Made by a program: the position numbers and the translations under genes
Notes under the pieces: model-generated
The model's input: the letters and a program-made list of their open reading frames with translations, nothing else
Told to the model about the DNA's origin: nothing
The model's database searches: none
Source: Lagierella massiliensis
Lineage (GTDB): Bacteria; Bacillota; Clostridia; Tissierellales; Peptoniphilaceae
Direction of reading: 5' to 3'
DNA length: 64,000 bases
Assembly: GCF_001407835.1 (NCBI RefSeq)
Contig: NZ_CYUO01000005.1
Coordinates: 62,001 to 126,000 of the forward strand
Shown: positions 16,524 to 25,435 of the stretch, piece by piece
Numbering within the stretch: position 1 is the stretch's first letter
Layout: every line of letters starts with the position of its first letter

Positions 16524-16716
16524 TGTCATGTTGAGCGAGCGAGAGCGAGTCGAAACATCTCCGAGCGAAGCGAGGCTATCCCTACATCATGAAGCGAACT
16601 TTTTAGTATGGAATGTTATCATCTTATATACTTTTTTATTTCCATGTATCTTTTCAGCTCCGCGAGATTCTTCGACTTCAATTTTTGCTATGCAAAAATT
16701 TCCGCTCAGAATGACA
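16524..16716. repeat. Two GAGCG-type hairpin repeats (C2 and A2)
   Basis: 16524-16561 starts TGTCATGTTGAGCGAGCGAG and ends GTCGAAACATCTC, inverted relative to 13267-13298. 16674-16716 starts GAGATTCTTCGAC and ends CGCTCAGAATGACA, inverted relative to 12830-12880. The rest of 16259-16775 is AT-rich with no gene. Both repeats have counterparts on the other side of bceAB. Confidence 0.7.
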
Positions 16717-16775
16717 TGCAGGAAAGATAATCACTATATTTCAGCGAAAGCATGTCGCAAATTTTAATCTAACTT

Positions 16776-17837
16776 TTATTTATTGTTATGCAATATCTTT
16801 ACAATCTTTTCCGCTGCGTTTCCACTTCCATAAATATTTTCTTCAAATACTACATCGTCATTACTCATAATATGTTTATAAATATCTTCCGGAGCGGAAA
16901 GCATATTTATTCCCTTGTCCGTAAGTTCTCTCCATGAAGTGTCTTCCATAACTACTACTGCACGCTTGTCGGCAAAGTAGGATTCTTTTTGAAATCCACC
17001 GGAGTCTGTTAAAACCATTTTACATTTTTCTGTAAGACCCATTAGGCTTAGGTAGTCAATAGGGTCTAATACTTTTACATTTTCAAGTAGTTGAGACAGA
17101 CCGAACTTTTCAACCCTCGACTTTGTTCTTGGATGAATTGGAAACACCACTGGAATCTCCCTTGAAACCCTGTCAACCTGTGTAAGGATTTCTTCTAAAG
17201 TCTCTTTTTTATCCACGTTGAAGTCCCTGTGTAGGGTCATAAGTATAAATTTATCTTCTTCCAGGGACAGCTCCTTCATTAGTGAGTCGTCAAAGGAAGG
17301 TCTCATCCTTAAGAAGATGTCATACATAACGTCTCCAGTGAAGTAAACATTATTTGTGATGTTTTCCTTCTTAAGATTTTCAAGGCCATATTCGCTTGGA
17401 ACAAATAAAAAGTTTGAAATTCTATCGGTAAGAACTCTATTTATCTCTTCCGGCATTGTCTTAGGTTCCTGTCTTAGGCCTGCTTCAATATGGCAGACAC
17501 TTATACCTAACTTTGACGCTGCAATTGCTCCCGCCAAGGTGGAGTTGGTGTCACCGTATAGGATTAAAAGGTCCGGCTCTTCCTTTAGTAAGATTTTTTC
17601 TATTTCAATAATCATATTGCCGGTCATTTCGCCATGGGTCATGCCATTGATGCCTAAGTTGTAGTCGGGCTTTTTCATCTTTAGCACGTCAAAAAATACT
17701 CCCGACATATTTTCGTCATAATGTTGTCCAGTGTGAACAACAACTTCTTCAATATCATCATATTTATTTATTTCATGTTGCACAATGGCCTCTTTTACAA
17801 ACTGAGGTCTTGCACCTATAATTGACATAATCTTCAT
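16776..17837 (-). CDS. UDP-GlcNAc 2-epimerase family enzyme (copy 1)
   Basis: A 353-residue non-hydrolysing nucleotide-sugar 2-epimerase. Family marks are IGARPQFVKEA at the start, YGDTNSTLAGA, CHIEAGLRQEP, ITLHR-like LMTLHRD and TDSGGFQKESYF with TSWREL. The last motif, with Phe-Gln-Lys-Glu, resembles the WbpI-like branch that acts on other 2-acetamido sugars, so the substrate may not be plain UDP-GlcNAc. A second epimerase at 58041 has the WecB-like form. It overlaps the upstream glycosyltransferase (ATGA), so the two act in one surface-polysaccharide step series. Confidence 0.88.
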   Translation of the reverse strand: MKIMSIIGARPQFVKEAIVQHEINKYDDIEEVVVHTGQHYDENMSGVFFDVLKMKKPDYNLGINGMTHGEMTGNMIIEIEKILLKEEPDLLILYGDTNSTLAGAIAASKLGISVCHIEAGLRQEPKTMPEEINRVLTDRISNFLFVPSEYGLENLKKENITNNVYFTGDVMYDIFLRMRPSFDDSLMKELSLEEDKFILMTLHRDFNVDKKETLEEILTQVDRVSREIPVVFPIHPRTKSRVEKFGLSQLLENVKVLDPIDYLSLMGLTEKCKMVLTDSGGFQKESYFADKRAVVVMEDTSWRELTDKGINMLSAPEDIYKHIMSNDDVVFEENIYGSGNAAEKIVKILHNNK

Positions 17838-18925
17838 TTACTTAGATCCTCCTTTACCTTCGTTGCCCTTGCAGTCCAAGTGTTTCGTGGAATAATTTCC
17901 CTTGTGTTTCTCGTCTTAATTTCGATTTCATTTTTGTCTTCGAAAAATTTTATAAGTAAATTTTTTAGTTCATATGATGAGTAGGGCAGTACCCAACCAA
18001 TATCATTTTTTTCTACAAAGTTAGAAACGGCAGAGCCTTCGACGGAAAGAATTGGCTTTGAGTACTTAATATATTCAAAAAGTTTTACTGGAATTGCAAA
18101 GTCCCAATACTTTATTGGCTTTACAAAAAGCACAGCTATGTCTGATTCTTTTAAGTATGGAGCATAACCAGAAGGACCTTCATGAATAATTTTAACCCTT
18201 TCATTTAAGTAAGGAGAATATCTGTCTTTAATGTTTTTCCATTCATCTTCCCTTGTGCAAACTGTGACCGTTACAAAATCAAGGGAGCTTACAGCTTTAA
18301 AGAACTCATCCAGTTGATAAAGTTCTCCCATTCCACCAACATAAAATAGTTTTAATTCTTTGTTTTCAGTTTTTTCATATTCTATTTCTTCATCTATGGC
18401 TGGGGGAAGCTCTTTAAAATTAAGATTTTGATTTATAGGGATATAGTTTTTCATCTTCAAACTTGGCAAGTAGATTATATCCACAAGGTCAACATACTTT
18501 TTCAAGTCGTATTTATAAAAATAAGTTGAAATTGCTCTTTTCAAAAATGAAACATTGTTCTTGTATTGTTCAAAGAGCCAGTGTATATCTCTATAAAAAA
18601 GTCCAATCTTTATATTTTTTGATTTCAAATATTTAAAGAAGCCAAAGTCTAAGTTTGGGTACTTAGGTAAATGATTATTTTCTGTAAGTAGTGTTGGCAT
18701 GGTGGAGCTTTCGCTGTAGCAAAAGTCATATAAAACTCCCTGTTCAATATTTTTTTTAATATTTTCTATTTGAGTCTTTCTTTCGGCGCCATAGCCCATA
18801 ACCACATCAACATTGAATCCAATCTTTTCAAAGGCTTCAATCATCTTATATGGTCTTATATTTGAACCACTTAAATGGTTTTTGTCCGCATAAAACGGAA
18901 TGTGAAATATAATATTTTTATTCAT
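17834..18925 (-). CDS. Glycosyltransferase (GT4-like)
   Basis: A 363-residue protein with a two-domain GT-B look: an N-terminal acceptor half (FHIPFYADKNHLSGSNIRPY, FEKIGFNVDVVMG) and a C-terminal donor half with LKLFYVGGMGELYQLDEFFKAV, YLKESDIAVLFVKP and PVKLFEYIKYSKPILSVEG. I chose ATG 18925 with AAAGGA upstream; an ATG 14 codons earlier has none. It likely adds a sugar to a surface polysaccharide. Acceptor and sugar are unknown. Confidence 0.82.
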   Translation of the reverse strand: MNKNIIFHIPFYADKNHLSGSNIRPYKMIEAFEKIGFNVDVVMGYGAERKTQIENIKKNIEQGVLYDFCYSESSTMPTLLTENNHLPKYPNLDFGFFKYLKSKNIKIGLFYRDIHWLFEQYKNNVSFLKRAISTYFYKYDLKKYVDLVDIIYLPSLKMKNYIPINQNLNFKELPPAIDEEIEYEKTENKELKLFYVGGMGELYQLDEFFKAVSSLDFVTVTVCTREDEWKNIKDRYSPYLNERVKIIHEGPSGYAPYLKESDIAVLFVKPIKYWDFAIPVKLFEYIKYSKPILSVEGSAVSNFVEKNDIGWVLPYSSYELKNLLIKFFEDKNEIEIKTRNTREIIPRNTWTARATKVKEDLSK

Positions 18926-18976
18926 AATAATCCTTTCTTTCCGTATGATTATAACATAGCCTTTCAAAATTTACAT

Positions 18977-19004
18977 TAAAAAAGGACAATCCGAGGATTG
19001 TCCT
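18977..19004 (-). terminator. Terminator after ABC permease gene
   Basis: On the minus strand AGGACAAT / ATTGTCCT forms a stem around TCCTCGGA-type loop bases, followed by six T. Confidence 0.8.
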
Positions 19005-19009
19005 ATAGT

Positions 19010-19855
19010 CTATAAATCGACTTTGTTATCTAACATATATCTGGTTAAGAAGTAATATACTATACAAAGCACTGTGAATAGTACTGCTGCTGCAAGGTTA
19101 AAGGATAAAAACATATCTTGAGGAGGACCCTGTGCAAACATATCAAAACTTCTTTCAACTAATTCAATTCTCTTAAAGAACTCAACTCTATATGGCACCA
19201 TTAGGTTTATAAAGTATGATGCTATTGAATGTGCAATAGAGAAAGCTAAATAAACTAATAGCCAAAGTATTCCTGAGTTTGAATTTTTAAACACTGCCTT
19301 TGTAAATGTTATGGAAAAGTATAATAATACAAAGGAAAAGATGCTTTGTAAAAACTGAATAACGGCTATAATTATCACATGGCTAATATTTATTTCTGTA
19401 TTGGTCAATGCCATACTAATTGATTTTATAACTGCTTCATGAATATTTGGGATTAAGAACTTTGAGAAAAAGTAAAATCCTGCTGTTATTGTTACATTTA
19501 GTATTATTGTCCATATTATTATGTTGATAAGTTTTGAGTTTAAGAAGTCCTTTCCATCTATTGGAAGGGTAAACTTAAGTAGAGATTGGTTGTTATATAA
19601 ATCTCTTTTGTAGTTTGAAACAACATAAAATATAAAGCATATCAATATGGCAGTAGCAATTATTACTGATACTATCATTGTTATTGGAAAGATTAGACCA
19701 TTATCATTAACTGTGTTAAGTCCTGGTTCAAGATTATCGCCAGTAAAGGATTTAATTCCTAAAATTAATAGACATGAGGCTATAAATCCACCTACTATAA
19801 GATACAAGAAGTAGGACGAAGCCTTTTTAAATTCATATTTTAAAAGTTTTCCCAT
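19010..19855 (-). CDS. ABC-2 type permease (YtrC/D-like)
   Basis: A 281-residue membrane protein with about six helices: near 15-35, 55-80, 110-135, 165-190, 195-220 and 250-272. It starts with the basic sequence MGKLLKYEFKKASSYF common to ABC-2 permeases with short cytoplasmic N-termini. It overlaps the ATPase gene, so the two form one transporter; the substrate is unknown. In YtrA-type operons such transporters respond to cell-wall antibiotics. Confidence 0.85.
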   Translation of the reverse strand: MGKLLKYEFKKASSYFLYLIVGGFIASCLLILGIKSFTGDNLEPGLNTVNDNGLIFPITMIVSVIIATAILICFIFYVVSNYKRDLYNNQSLLKFTLPIDGKDFLNSKLINIIIWTIILNVTITAGFYFFSKFLIPNIHEAVIKSISMALTNTEINISHVIIIAVIQFLQSIFSFVLLYFSITFTKAVFKNSNSGILWLLVYLAFSIAHSIASYFINLMVPYRVEFFKRIELVERSFDMFAQGPPQDMFLSFNLAAAVLFTVLCIVYYFLTRYMLDNKVDL

Positions 19856-20556
19856 TGTAAACCTCCAAATACTCTTTTGTATTTTTCTTCTATAGAAGAG
19901 CCATCTCTTTCTCTAATATTTTCTGCTGTGTCAAAAAGAGCTATCTCTCCGTCTTTAATAAATATTACTTGTTCAAAGATGTTTTCGATGTCCTTAACCA
20001 AGTGGGTTGATATAATCATAAGACTTTCCGGCGCAATATTATCTATTATGGTGTTTAAGATTTCGTCCCTTGCCACAGGGTCAACTCCTGCAATAGGTTC
20101 GTCCATAATATAAATCTTTGCCTTTCTTGAAAGGACCATGGCAAGGTGAAGCTTTTCGTTCATGCCCTTTGAAAGTGAAGAAATCTTTTGACTTGGATTA
20201 AGTCCAAGGCTTTCTAAAATCTTTACAGATTTTTCTCTGTCGAAGTCTTCATAAAAGTCCGCATAATATTTTATGCAATCAGAAATCTTTTTAAAAGTGT
20301 ATAAGATCTCTCTGTCTGCAAGGTAGGACACAAATGCTTTTGTAGTCTTTCCTGGTTTGAAGTCATCAAGTAGTACTTCGCCTTGGTAGGTGTTGATAAG
20401 CCCTGCGATAATTTTTATTAGCGTTGTCTTTCCAGAGCCGTTAGGACCTAAAAGACCAATTACCTTACCTTTTTCTAAAGATAGATTTATGTCTTTTAAG
20501 GCGTAGTTGCTACCATATTTTTTATTTAATTCTCTTATTTCAATTAGATTGCTCAT
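19840..20556 (-). CDS. ABC transporter ATPase (YtrB-like)
   Basis: A 238-residue ATPase with Walker A GPNGSGKTT (about 36-44), a degenerate signature LSKGMNEKLHLAMVL and Walker B IYIMDEPIAGVDP. Such ATPases lie next to YtrA-type GntR repressors. It overlaps both the regulator and the permease, giving a tight three-gene operon. Confidence 0.9.
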   Translation of the reverse strand: MSNLIEIRELNKKYGSNYALKDINLSLEKGKVIGLLGPNGSGKTTLIKIIAGLINTYQGEVLLDDFKPGKTTKAFVSYLADREILYTFKKISDCIKYYADFYEDFDREKSVKILESLGLNPSQKISSLSKGMNEKLHLAMVLSRKAKIYIMDEPIAGVDPVARDEILNTIIDNIAPESLMIISTHLVKDIENIFEQVIFIKDGEIALFDTAENIRERDGSSIEEKYKRVFGGLQWENF

Positions 20557-20911
20557 GTGCCTGCCACTCCTCTTCTAATAAATTGAAACACTCTTCTTTA
20601 TTAAGTCCAAGGCTTTTTATTTCGTTATAGAAATTTGAAATAATCTCTCTGCCTTTAACGACATTTAATTCTTTTAATATCTTTTCATCTGATGTTATAA
20701 AATTTCCAAGTCCTCTTTGAGAATAGATAATCCCTTCGTTCTTAAGTTCTTGAAAGCTTCGTTGAACAGTGTTGGGATTGACCTTTAAAACGGAGGACAC
20801 ATCCCTTACAGATGGAATCTTTTCGTTAGGTTTAAGTTCACCTCTTATAATCTTGTACTTAAAGTAATCCATAATTTGTACATAGATAGGTTGAAAATCA
20901 TTAAATTCCAT
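20540..20911 (-). CDS. GntR-family regulator (YtrA subfamily)
   Basis: A 123-residue regulator: a GntR winged helix at about 10-75 (YVQIMDYFKYKIIRGELKPN, IPSVRDVSSVLKVNPNTVQR) and only a short helical tail, which defines the YtrA subfamily. It probably represses its own operon through the dyad overlapping its promoter. GCAGGAGGTG precedes the ATG. Confidence 0.92.
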   Translation of the reverse strand: MEFNDFQPIYVQIMDYFKYKIIRGELKPNEKIPSVRDVSSVLKVNPNTVQRSFQELKNEGIIYSQRGLGNFITSDEKILKELNVVKGREIISNFYNEIKSLGLNKEECFNLLEEEWQAHEQSN

Positions 20912-20922
20912 AAAGCACCTCC

Positions 20923-20966
20923 TGCTGTGTTATCTTAATAATACAGCAATATGATAGGAATGTCAA
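20923..20966 (-). promoter_or_regulatory. Promoter and operator of the ytrA-like operon
   Basis: On the minus strand TTGACA (20961-20966), 17 bases, TATTAT (20938-20943). A dyad TGCTGT..ACAGCA (20923-20948) covers the -10, a good site for autorepression by the GntR protein. Confidence 0.75.
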
Positions 20967-20971
20967 TATTT

Positions 20972-22333
20972 TTATTCTACATATAGATTGTTTAAGTCCT
21001 TTGAAAAGTCTGTAAACACCTTAACGCCATTTTCAATTAAATCCATTAAGTATGTTACATCTTCTTTTTTTATTATGTCACCTTTTTTTAAATATATATT
21101 TCCAGGTGGATAGATAATAATATTTTCCTTTAATTTTTTTCCTTCAGACTTTGAAAGTGAAGATGTATTTTCTTTATTTATATTATCATAAGTTATAAAA
21201 TCCTTATAGTCCTTCAGATTAAAAGATTTTATTGCTTTTGAAAGTGCTTTAAAATCTTCCTTTTTATCCATCGGGCTTGTAATTAAAACCATAATATTTT
21301 TTGTGATCATCTCAATATATATTCCCTGTTCTTCAAGGTGATGACGAAGATAAACTGCGGGGAAAGAGGTTTGTAATATTATTCTTGAAAAATCTTGTTC
21401 CAAATCTTTAGAAAAGGAAGGATAAAATACAAAATCCAAGTCCTCAATAGACTTATAGAAGTCATTCACATAATTTTTTAAATCTTCAAACTTTTTTTCG
21501 CCACACTTTGTCATATAGGCGCTACTTAACTCCAAAGACATCATAAAGATGTAAGAGGGAGAAGAGGTCTGAAGTTTTTCAATCATAGATAGGACCTTTG
21601 CAATATCTTCGTCACTCATATTGTAGCCAAAGTTTATGACAGATGTCTGTGTAAGTGCTGGCAAGGTCTTATGAAATGAGTTTACTGAAAGACTTGCTCC
21701 AAGTTCCATTGCATCTACAGTCAAGGCACTATGGTATTTAAGATGTGATCCATGGGCTTCGTCCACAAAGAGATACACATCATTTTCATTGCAGTACTTT
21801 GCAAGCTCTCTAATATCTCTTGACAGTCCAAAGTAGTTTGGTCTTGAAAGAATAACCATCCTTATGTCTCTATCATTTTTTAAAACCTTTAAAAATTCTT
21901 CTTCTGCAATTGGAATTTCAAGTCCAGTCTCAGTTTTTTCGTGTTCCAAGATAATTGGAACAAGTTCATTAAGTTCGATTGCATTGTAAACGGACTTGTG
22001 ACAGTTTCTTGCAATTAAAACCTTGTCTTTGTGATTTGTCAGCGCCATTATGCCTGCAAGAATCCCAACGGTGGTACCATTGGTAAGATAAAAAGATTTT
22101 TTTGAGCCTCTTTCCTTGGACAAAAGCTTTAACGACTCTTCAATAATTCCATTAGTGTTATATAGGTTGTCAGAACCGTTGATTTCGGTGAAGTCAAGTT
22201 GTAGTAGATTATCTATAATCGGTTTATAGAGTTCATCAGCATGGCCCTTGTGCCCAGGCATGTGAAATCTTATTTTGTCATTGTCTTTTAGTTTTAACAG
22301 TCCCGACAGTATTGGCGTATTAAGTTTTGTCAT
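20972..22333 (-). CDS. Orn/Lys/Arg decarboxylase-family PLP enzyme
   Basis: A 453-residue fold-type I PLP enzyme. Visible motifs are FHMPGHKGHADELY at the start, the DEAHGSHLKYH segment that holds the PLP nitrogen, and the Schiff-base lysine in SVNSFHKTLPALTQTS. The short C-terminal domain resembles the YaaO/SpeA-like branch, which includes arginine and lysine decarboxylases. It starts directly after the scfB stop, so it is in the same transcript as the SCIFF maturase. The amine it makes cannot be read from sequence. Confidence 0.88.
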   Translation of the reverse strand: MTKLNTPILSGLLKLKDNDKIRFHMPGHKGHADELYKPIIDNLLQLDFTEINGSDNLYNTNGIIEESLKLLSKERGSKKSFYLTNGTTVGILAGIMALTNHKDKVLIARNCHKSVYNAIELNELVPIILEHEKTETGLEIPIAEEEFLKVLKNDRDIRMVILSRPNYFGLSRDIRELAKYCNENDVYLFVDEAHGSHLKYHSALTVDAMELGASLSVNSFHKTLPALTQTSVINFGYNMSDEDIAKVLSMIEKLQTSSPSYIFMMSLELSSAYMTKCGEKKFEDLKNYVNDFYKSIEDLDFVFYPSFSKDLEQDFSRIILQTSFPAVYLRHHLEEQGIYIEMITKNIMVLITSPMDKKEDFKALSKAIKSFNLKDYKDFITYDNINKENTSSLSKSEGKKLKENIIIYPPGNIYLKKGDIIKKEDVTYLMDLIENGVKVFTDFSKDLNNLYVE

Positions 22334-23695
22334 TTAATTTTCCTTTAACATCTTTTCAACTTCCGTGTATATTGCACATTCCGTTCTCTTCTTTTGCATT
22401 TCACAGCCGACAGCATAAGGCTTATGGATATCACCATTAAAGTTATATGCATTGGCATGACATCCTCCAGAGCAGTAAAATTTGTTCCAGCAGTCCTTAC
22501 AGTCTTCCTTTTCAAATACATGGGCTGAGCCAAATAGTTCTTGTGTTTCTTTAGGCATTGTAAAGTCTTCGTCTAAGATATTGCCCATTTTAAAATCTTC
22601 GTTACCTACAAATTGATGGCATGGATACACGTCCCCTTCTGGAGTAACAGCCACATATTCACATCCGGCGCCACAACCAGAAACTCTCTTTAAGATACAT
22701 GGGCCCTGGGTTAGGTCCACCATAAAGTGGAAGAACTTAAAATGGTCACCTTCAACTTGAAGCTCTGCGTAGGTCTTTGCATAGTCTTCATATTCCTTTA
22801 AAATAACTGGCAAGTCCTCTTCTGTAATTGCATATGGATTGTTGTCTGGGTCCACGACCGGCTCAACGGAAGATAAATTAAAGCCTAAACTTCTAAAAAG
22901 TTCCAAGTCCTTTGAAAAGTCCAAATTATTTTTGGTAAAGGTTCCTCTAACATAGTATGACTTCTTTCCTCTTTTTGAAATTAGCTTTTGATACTTTGGA
23001 ACGATTATGTCATATGAGCCCTTGTCATTTAAAGTTGGTCTCATCTCGTCATTAACTTCCTTACGGCCGTCAAGACTTAGCACCACATTGTGCATATTTT
23101 CATTTATATAGTCGATGATTTCGTCATTTAGTAAAACTCCATTGGTGGTTATTGTAAAACGGAAGTACTTTCCATTTTCTTCTGCGATTTTATTTCCGTA
23201 CTCTACAAGTTTTTTCACAAGGGGGAAGTCCATAAGGGGTTCGCCACCGAAGAAGTCAACTTCAAGGGCCTTTCTTGAACCAGAGTTTTCAACAAGGTAC
23301 TTTAGCGCTTTCTTGCCAACCTCTTCCGTCATATATGCCTTGTGTCCACCAAAGTCCCCTTGGGATGCAAAACAGTATTTGCACTTTAAGTTACAGTCGT
23401 GTACCACATGAAGGCACATTGCCTTTAAAACAGGTTTTTTATTTTTAATTGCATCAAAGTCGATGTAGTCGTCGGAGGAATAAAGCAGTCCATTTTTCTC
23501 CATGTTTTCAATTTCGTCATAACAGTCGGACACGTCAGTCGCATCGTACTTTGAAAGTAATTCTATTATCTCTTCCTTATTCTTATCTTTATAGTAGTCT
23601 AAAATATCAAAAGAGATGTCATCAAATAAGTGAACAGCTCCACCGTTAACATCAACTACGATATTTCTACCATGCATTTTATATTTATGAATCAT
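22334..23695 (-). CDS. scfB: SCIFF peptide maturase (radical SAM/SPASM)
   Basis: A 453-residue maturase. An N-terminal peptide-binding segment (about 1-85, a RiPP-recognition-like region with DVNGGAVHLFDDISFDIL) precedes the radical-SAM triad in CNLKCKYC. The SPASM region (from about 340) has CGAGCEYVAVTPEGDVYPC, CKDCWNKFYCSGGC and a final CEMQKKRTEC for two auxiliary clusters. In this family the enzyme forms thioether links from cysteine sulfur to neighbouring residues in the SCIFF peptide, whose gene lies 71 bases upstream. Confidence 0.95.
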   Translation of the reverse strand: MIHKYKMHGRNIVVDVNGGAVHLFDDISFDILDYYKDKNKEEIIELLSKYDATDVSDCYDEIENMEKNGLLYSSDDYIDFDAIKNKKPVLKAMCLHVVHDCNLKCKYCFASQGDFGGHKAYMTEEVGKKALKYLVENSGSRKALEVDFFGGEPLMDFPLVKKLVEYGNKIAEENGKYFRFTITTNGVLLNDEIIDYINENMHNVVLSLDGRKEVNDEMRPTLNDKGSYDIIVPKYQKLISKRGKKSYYVRGTFTKNNLDFSKDLELFRSLGFNLSSVEPVVDPDNNPYAITEEDLPVILKEYEDYAKTYAELQVEGDHFKFFHFMVDLTQGPCILKRVSGCGAGCEYVAVTPEGDVYPCHQFVGNEDFKMGNILDEDFTMPKETQELFGSAHVFEKEDCKDCWNKFYCSGGCHANAYNFNGDIHKPYAVGCEMQKKRTECAIYTEVEKMLKEN

Positions 23696-23732
23696 AAAAT
23701 CTCCTTCAATAATCTATTTAAATTTATAAAGT

Positions 23733-23762
23733 AAAAAAGGGATGAAATTAATCAACCCCTTC
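23733..23762 (-). terminator. Weak hairpin between scfA and scfB
   Basis: On the minus strand AAGGGG..CCCTT with a long imperfect stem is followed by six T. Partial termination here would give more peptide than maturase mRNA. Confidence 0.5.
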
Positions 23763-23766
23763 TCAG

Positions 23767-23916
23767 TTATCTGTTTTCGTTTTCACACTCTTGGTTACCT
23801 ACAGTACAAGAAGTCTTGCAAGCAGATTGACAAGAAGTTTGGCATTCTCCACATCCACCTTTACAAGCAGATTCTTTAAGAGAATTACCTGAAATAGTAA
23901 TAATATGTTTTTCCAT
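23767..23916 (-). CDS. scfA: SCIFF precursor peptide (six cysteines in forty-five)
   Basis: A 49-residue peptide that short-ORF cut-offs miss. It starts MEKHIITISGNSLKESACKG, and its core carries six cysteines at residues 18, 22, 25, 29, 33 and 37, plus a seventh at 44. Its tail CKTSCTVGNQEC matches the family. GAGGAGGTA stands before the ATG. It is immediately upstream of the scfB maturase. SCIFF peptides are made across Clostridia-like anaerobes as ranthipeptide-type products; their biological role is not settled. Confidence 0.96.
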   Translation of the reverse strand: MEKHIITISGNSLKESACKGGCGECQTSCQSACKTSCTVGNQECENENR

Positions 23917-23938
23917 TATGTACCTCCTCATTGGTCTT

Positions 23939-23967
23939 ATTATAACATATAAAGATAAGGGAGAGAA
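23939..23967 (-). promoter_or_regulatory. scfA promoter
   Basis: TATAAT on the minus strand (23939-23944), with a poor -35 (TTCTCT) 17 bases upstream. Confidence 0.5.
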
Positions 23968-24003
23968 ATAAAATTTTTAGATTGTGAGAATTTGTGGAAA
24001 GAA

Positions 24004-24033
24004 AAGACAATCCCATTTGAAAAGGGATTGTCT
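24004..24033 (-). terminator. Terminator after polymerase-like gene
   Basis: A perfect 10-bp stem AGACAATCCC / GGGATTGTCT, followed on the minus strand by T-rich sequence. Confidence 0.85.
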
Positions 24034-24040
24034 CATAAAA

Positions 24041-25432
24041 TTATTTGACTTGATTCAATTTCTCATCTTTATTTAATGCAAATAGCATTAACAATATTAA
24101 CCAAACCATTTTGTTGTCAAGAATACCATATCTTGAACTTATAGAAATGTCCCCAAGCACTGTTAAAGCGATTAGAAATATAAAAAGTGTATCATAGGGA
24201 ACTATTTTTCTTATTTTAAAAAGGTAGACAGGTATTGAAATAAGCATTAAAAATGTTATTATAACTTTTATTATTCCTCCGTCTAAGAGATCTACTAAAA
24301 TAAAGTTATGTGGATCTAATGTGTTTTCGGGAATTTTTTTCCAATATTTCATATTTATTATTTCACTATTTTTCTTTTCGTTATATATATCGAAATGCGC
24401 AGAAGAACCTTTACCAATAATTTTATTTTTTAAAGGATAATCCTTATATGAGTTTATAGCTAAAGTCCAAATTAGTTCTCTTTTATCCAAAGTGTGTAAG
24501 TCATCTAAAACTTCTGCTGTTCCTTTATCTACAGAAAGACCTTCTCCACCTTGTCCCATAGTTGCTGAGAGAATCTTTTCTGTAGTAATAAATGTATAAC
24601 TTGAAATTATCAAAACAGTAACTAAATAAGTTGTTATTGCTCCGACTATATAAAAAGAAATATTTTTCTTTTTGTTTACAGAATTTTTGTAGCTATCTAC
24701 TAAAAATGCTATAAACAAAATTAATATTATAATATTCATCATACGGCTTGTTCTTCTGGAAGCAGTAAGGTGTATAGTTGAATAATATAAAATTGTAGTT
24801 ATAAACATGGTAATGTTCTTGATTTTTATGTTTTTTATAACCCTTGAAGCCAAAAACATTGAGCTTAGGAATCCAAAAAACAGAGCCATACTGAATTTGT
24901 TATAATCAATTAAAAGAGACAATCTTCTAACATACATAGTAGTTCCAAACATAAATTCATAAACCCAAACATATATAAGTAGTATTAAAGAAGCTCCTGA
25001 AATAAAAGCTAAAATCCAATTTAATGAGTTTTTAAATTCAGGTGAATGAATCATCAATATTGATAAAAATAATATTGCAAGCATGGATACTATAGTTACA
25101 TATTTCCATAAGGAAATATGGACATTATTAGTGTACGATAGGCTTATAATATCAAAAATTATATATATAGCTATCATCACAACTAAAAAAGAAATGGGTT
25201 TTACACTTTTTCTTAAAGCGTCAAAAATATACTTTAGGGTGTTTTTTGGGTTAGTAAAAAGAGAAAACAAAAATAATAAACCAGCAGATAACAGAGTTAT
25301 CTTATATGGAGTAATAAAACTGTAAATTTGCATATTCGAACCAATTTCGGCAACGACAAATAAAATGCTTAACAGTACTAAGCTTGAATAAACAAATATA
25401 AATTTTTTATTTTCAAACAAATTTTTTTTCAT
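24041..25432 (-). CDS. O-antigen ligase/polymerase-like membrane protein
   Basis: A 463-residue protein with about ten to twelve membrane helices and a larger external loop at about 280-375. The loop ends with DPHNFILVDLLDGGII, the Wzy_C signature where the histidine is functional in ligases and polymerases. It probably polymerises or transfers a surface glycan. It is followed upstream (minus strand) by a secreted protein with a three-base gap, so they are co-transcribed. Exact reaction unknown. Confidence 0.82.
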   Translation of the reverse strand: MKKNLFENKKFIFVYSSLVLLSILFVVAEIGSNMQIYSFITPYKITLLSAGLLFLFSLFTNPKNTLKYIFDALRKSVKPISFLVVMIAIYIIFDIISLSYTNNVHISLWKYVTIVSMLAILFLSILMIHSPEFKNSLNWILAFISGASLILLIYVWVYEFMFGTTMYVRRLSLLIDYNKFSMALFFGFLSSMFLASRVIKNIKIKNITMFITTILYYSTIHLTASRRTSRMMNIIILILFIAFLVDSYKNSVNKKKNISFYIVGAITTYLVTVLIISSYTFITTEKILSATMGQGGEGLSVDKGTAEVLDDLHTLDKRELIWTLAINSYKDYPLKNKIIGKGSSAHFDIYNEKKNSEIINMKYWKKIPENTLDPHNFILVDLLDGGIIKVIITFLMLISIPVYLFKIRKIVPYDTLFIFLIALTVLGDISISSRYGILDNKMVWLILLMLFALNKDEKLNQVK

Positions 25433-25435
25433 TTA

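Noticed and set aside
16211-16767. Short plus-strand frames after bceB
   Set aside because: They run through the terminator and repeats and have no ribosome binding sites or similarity.
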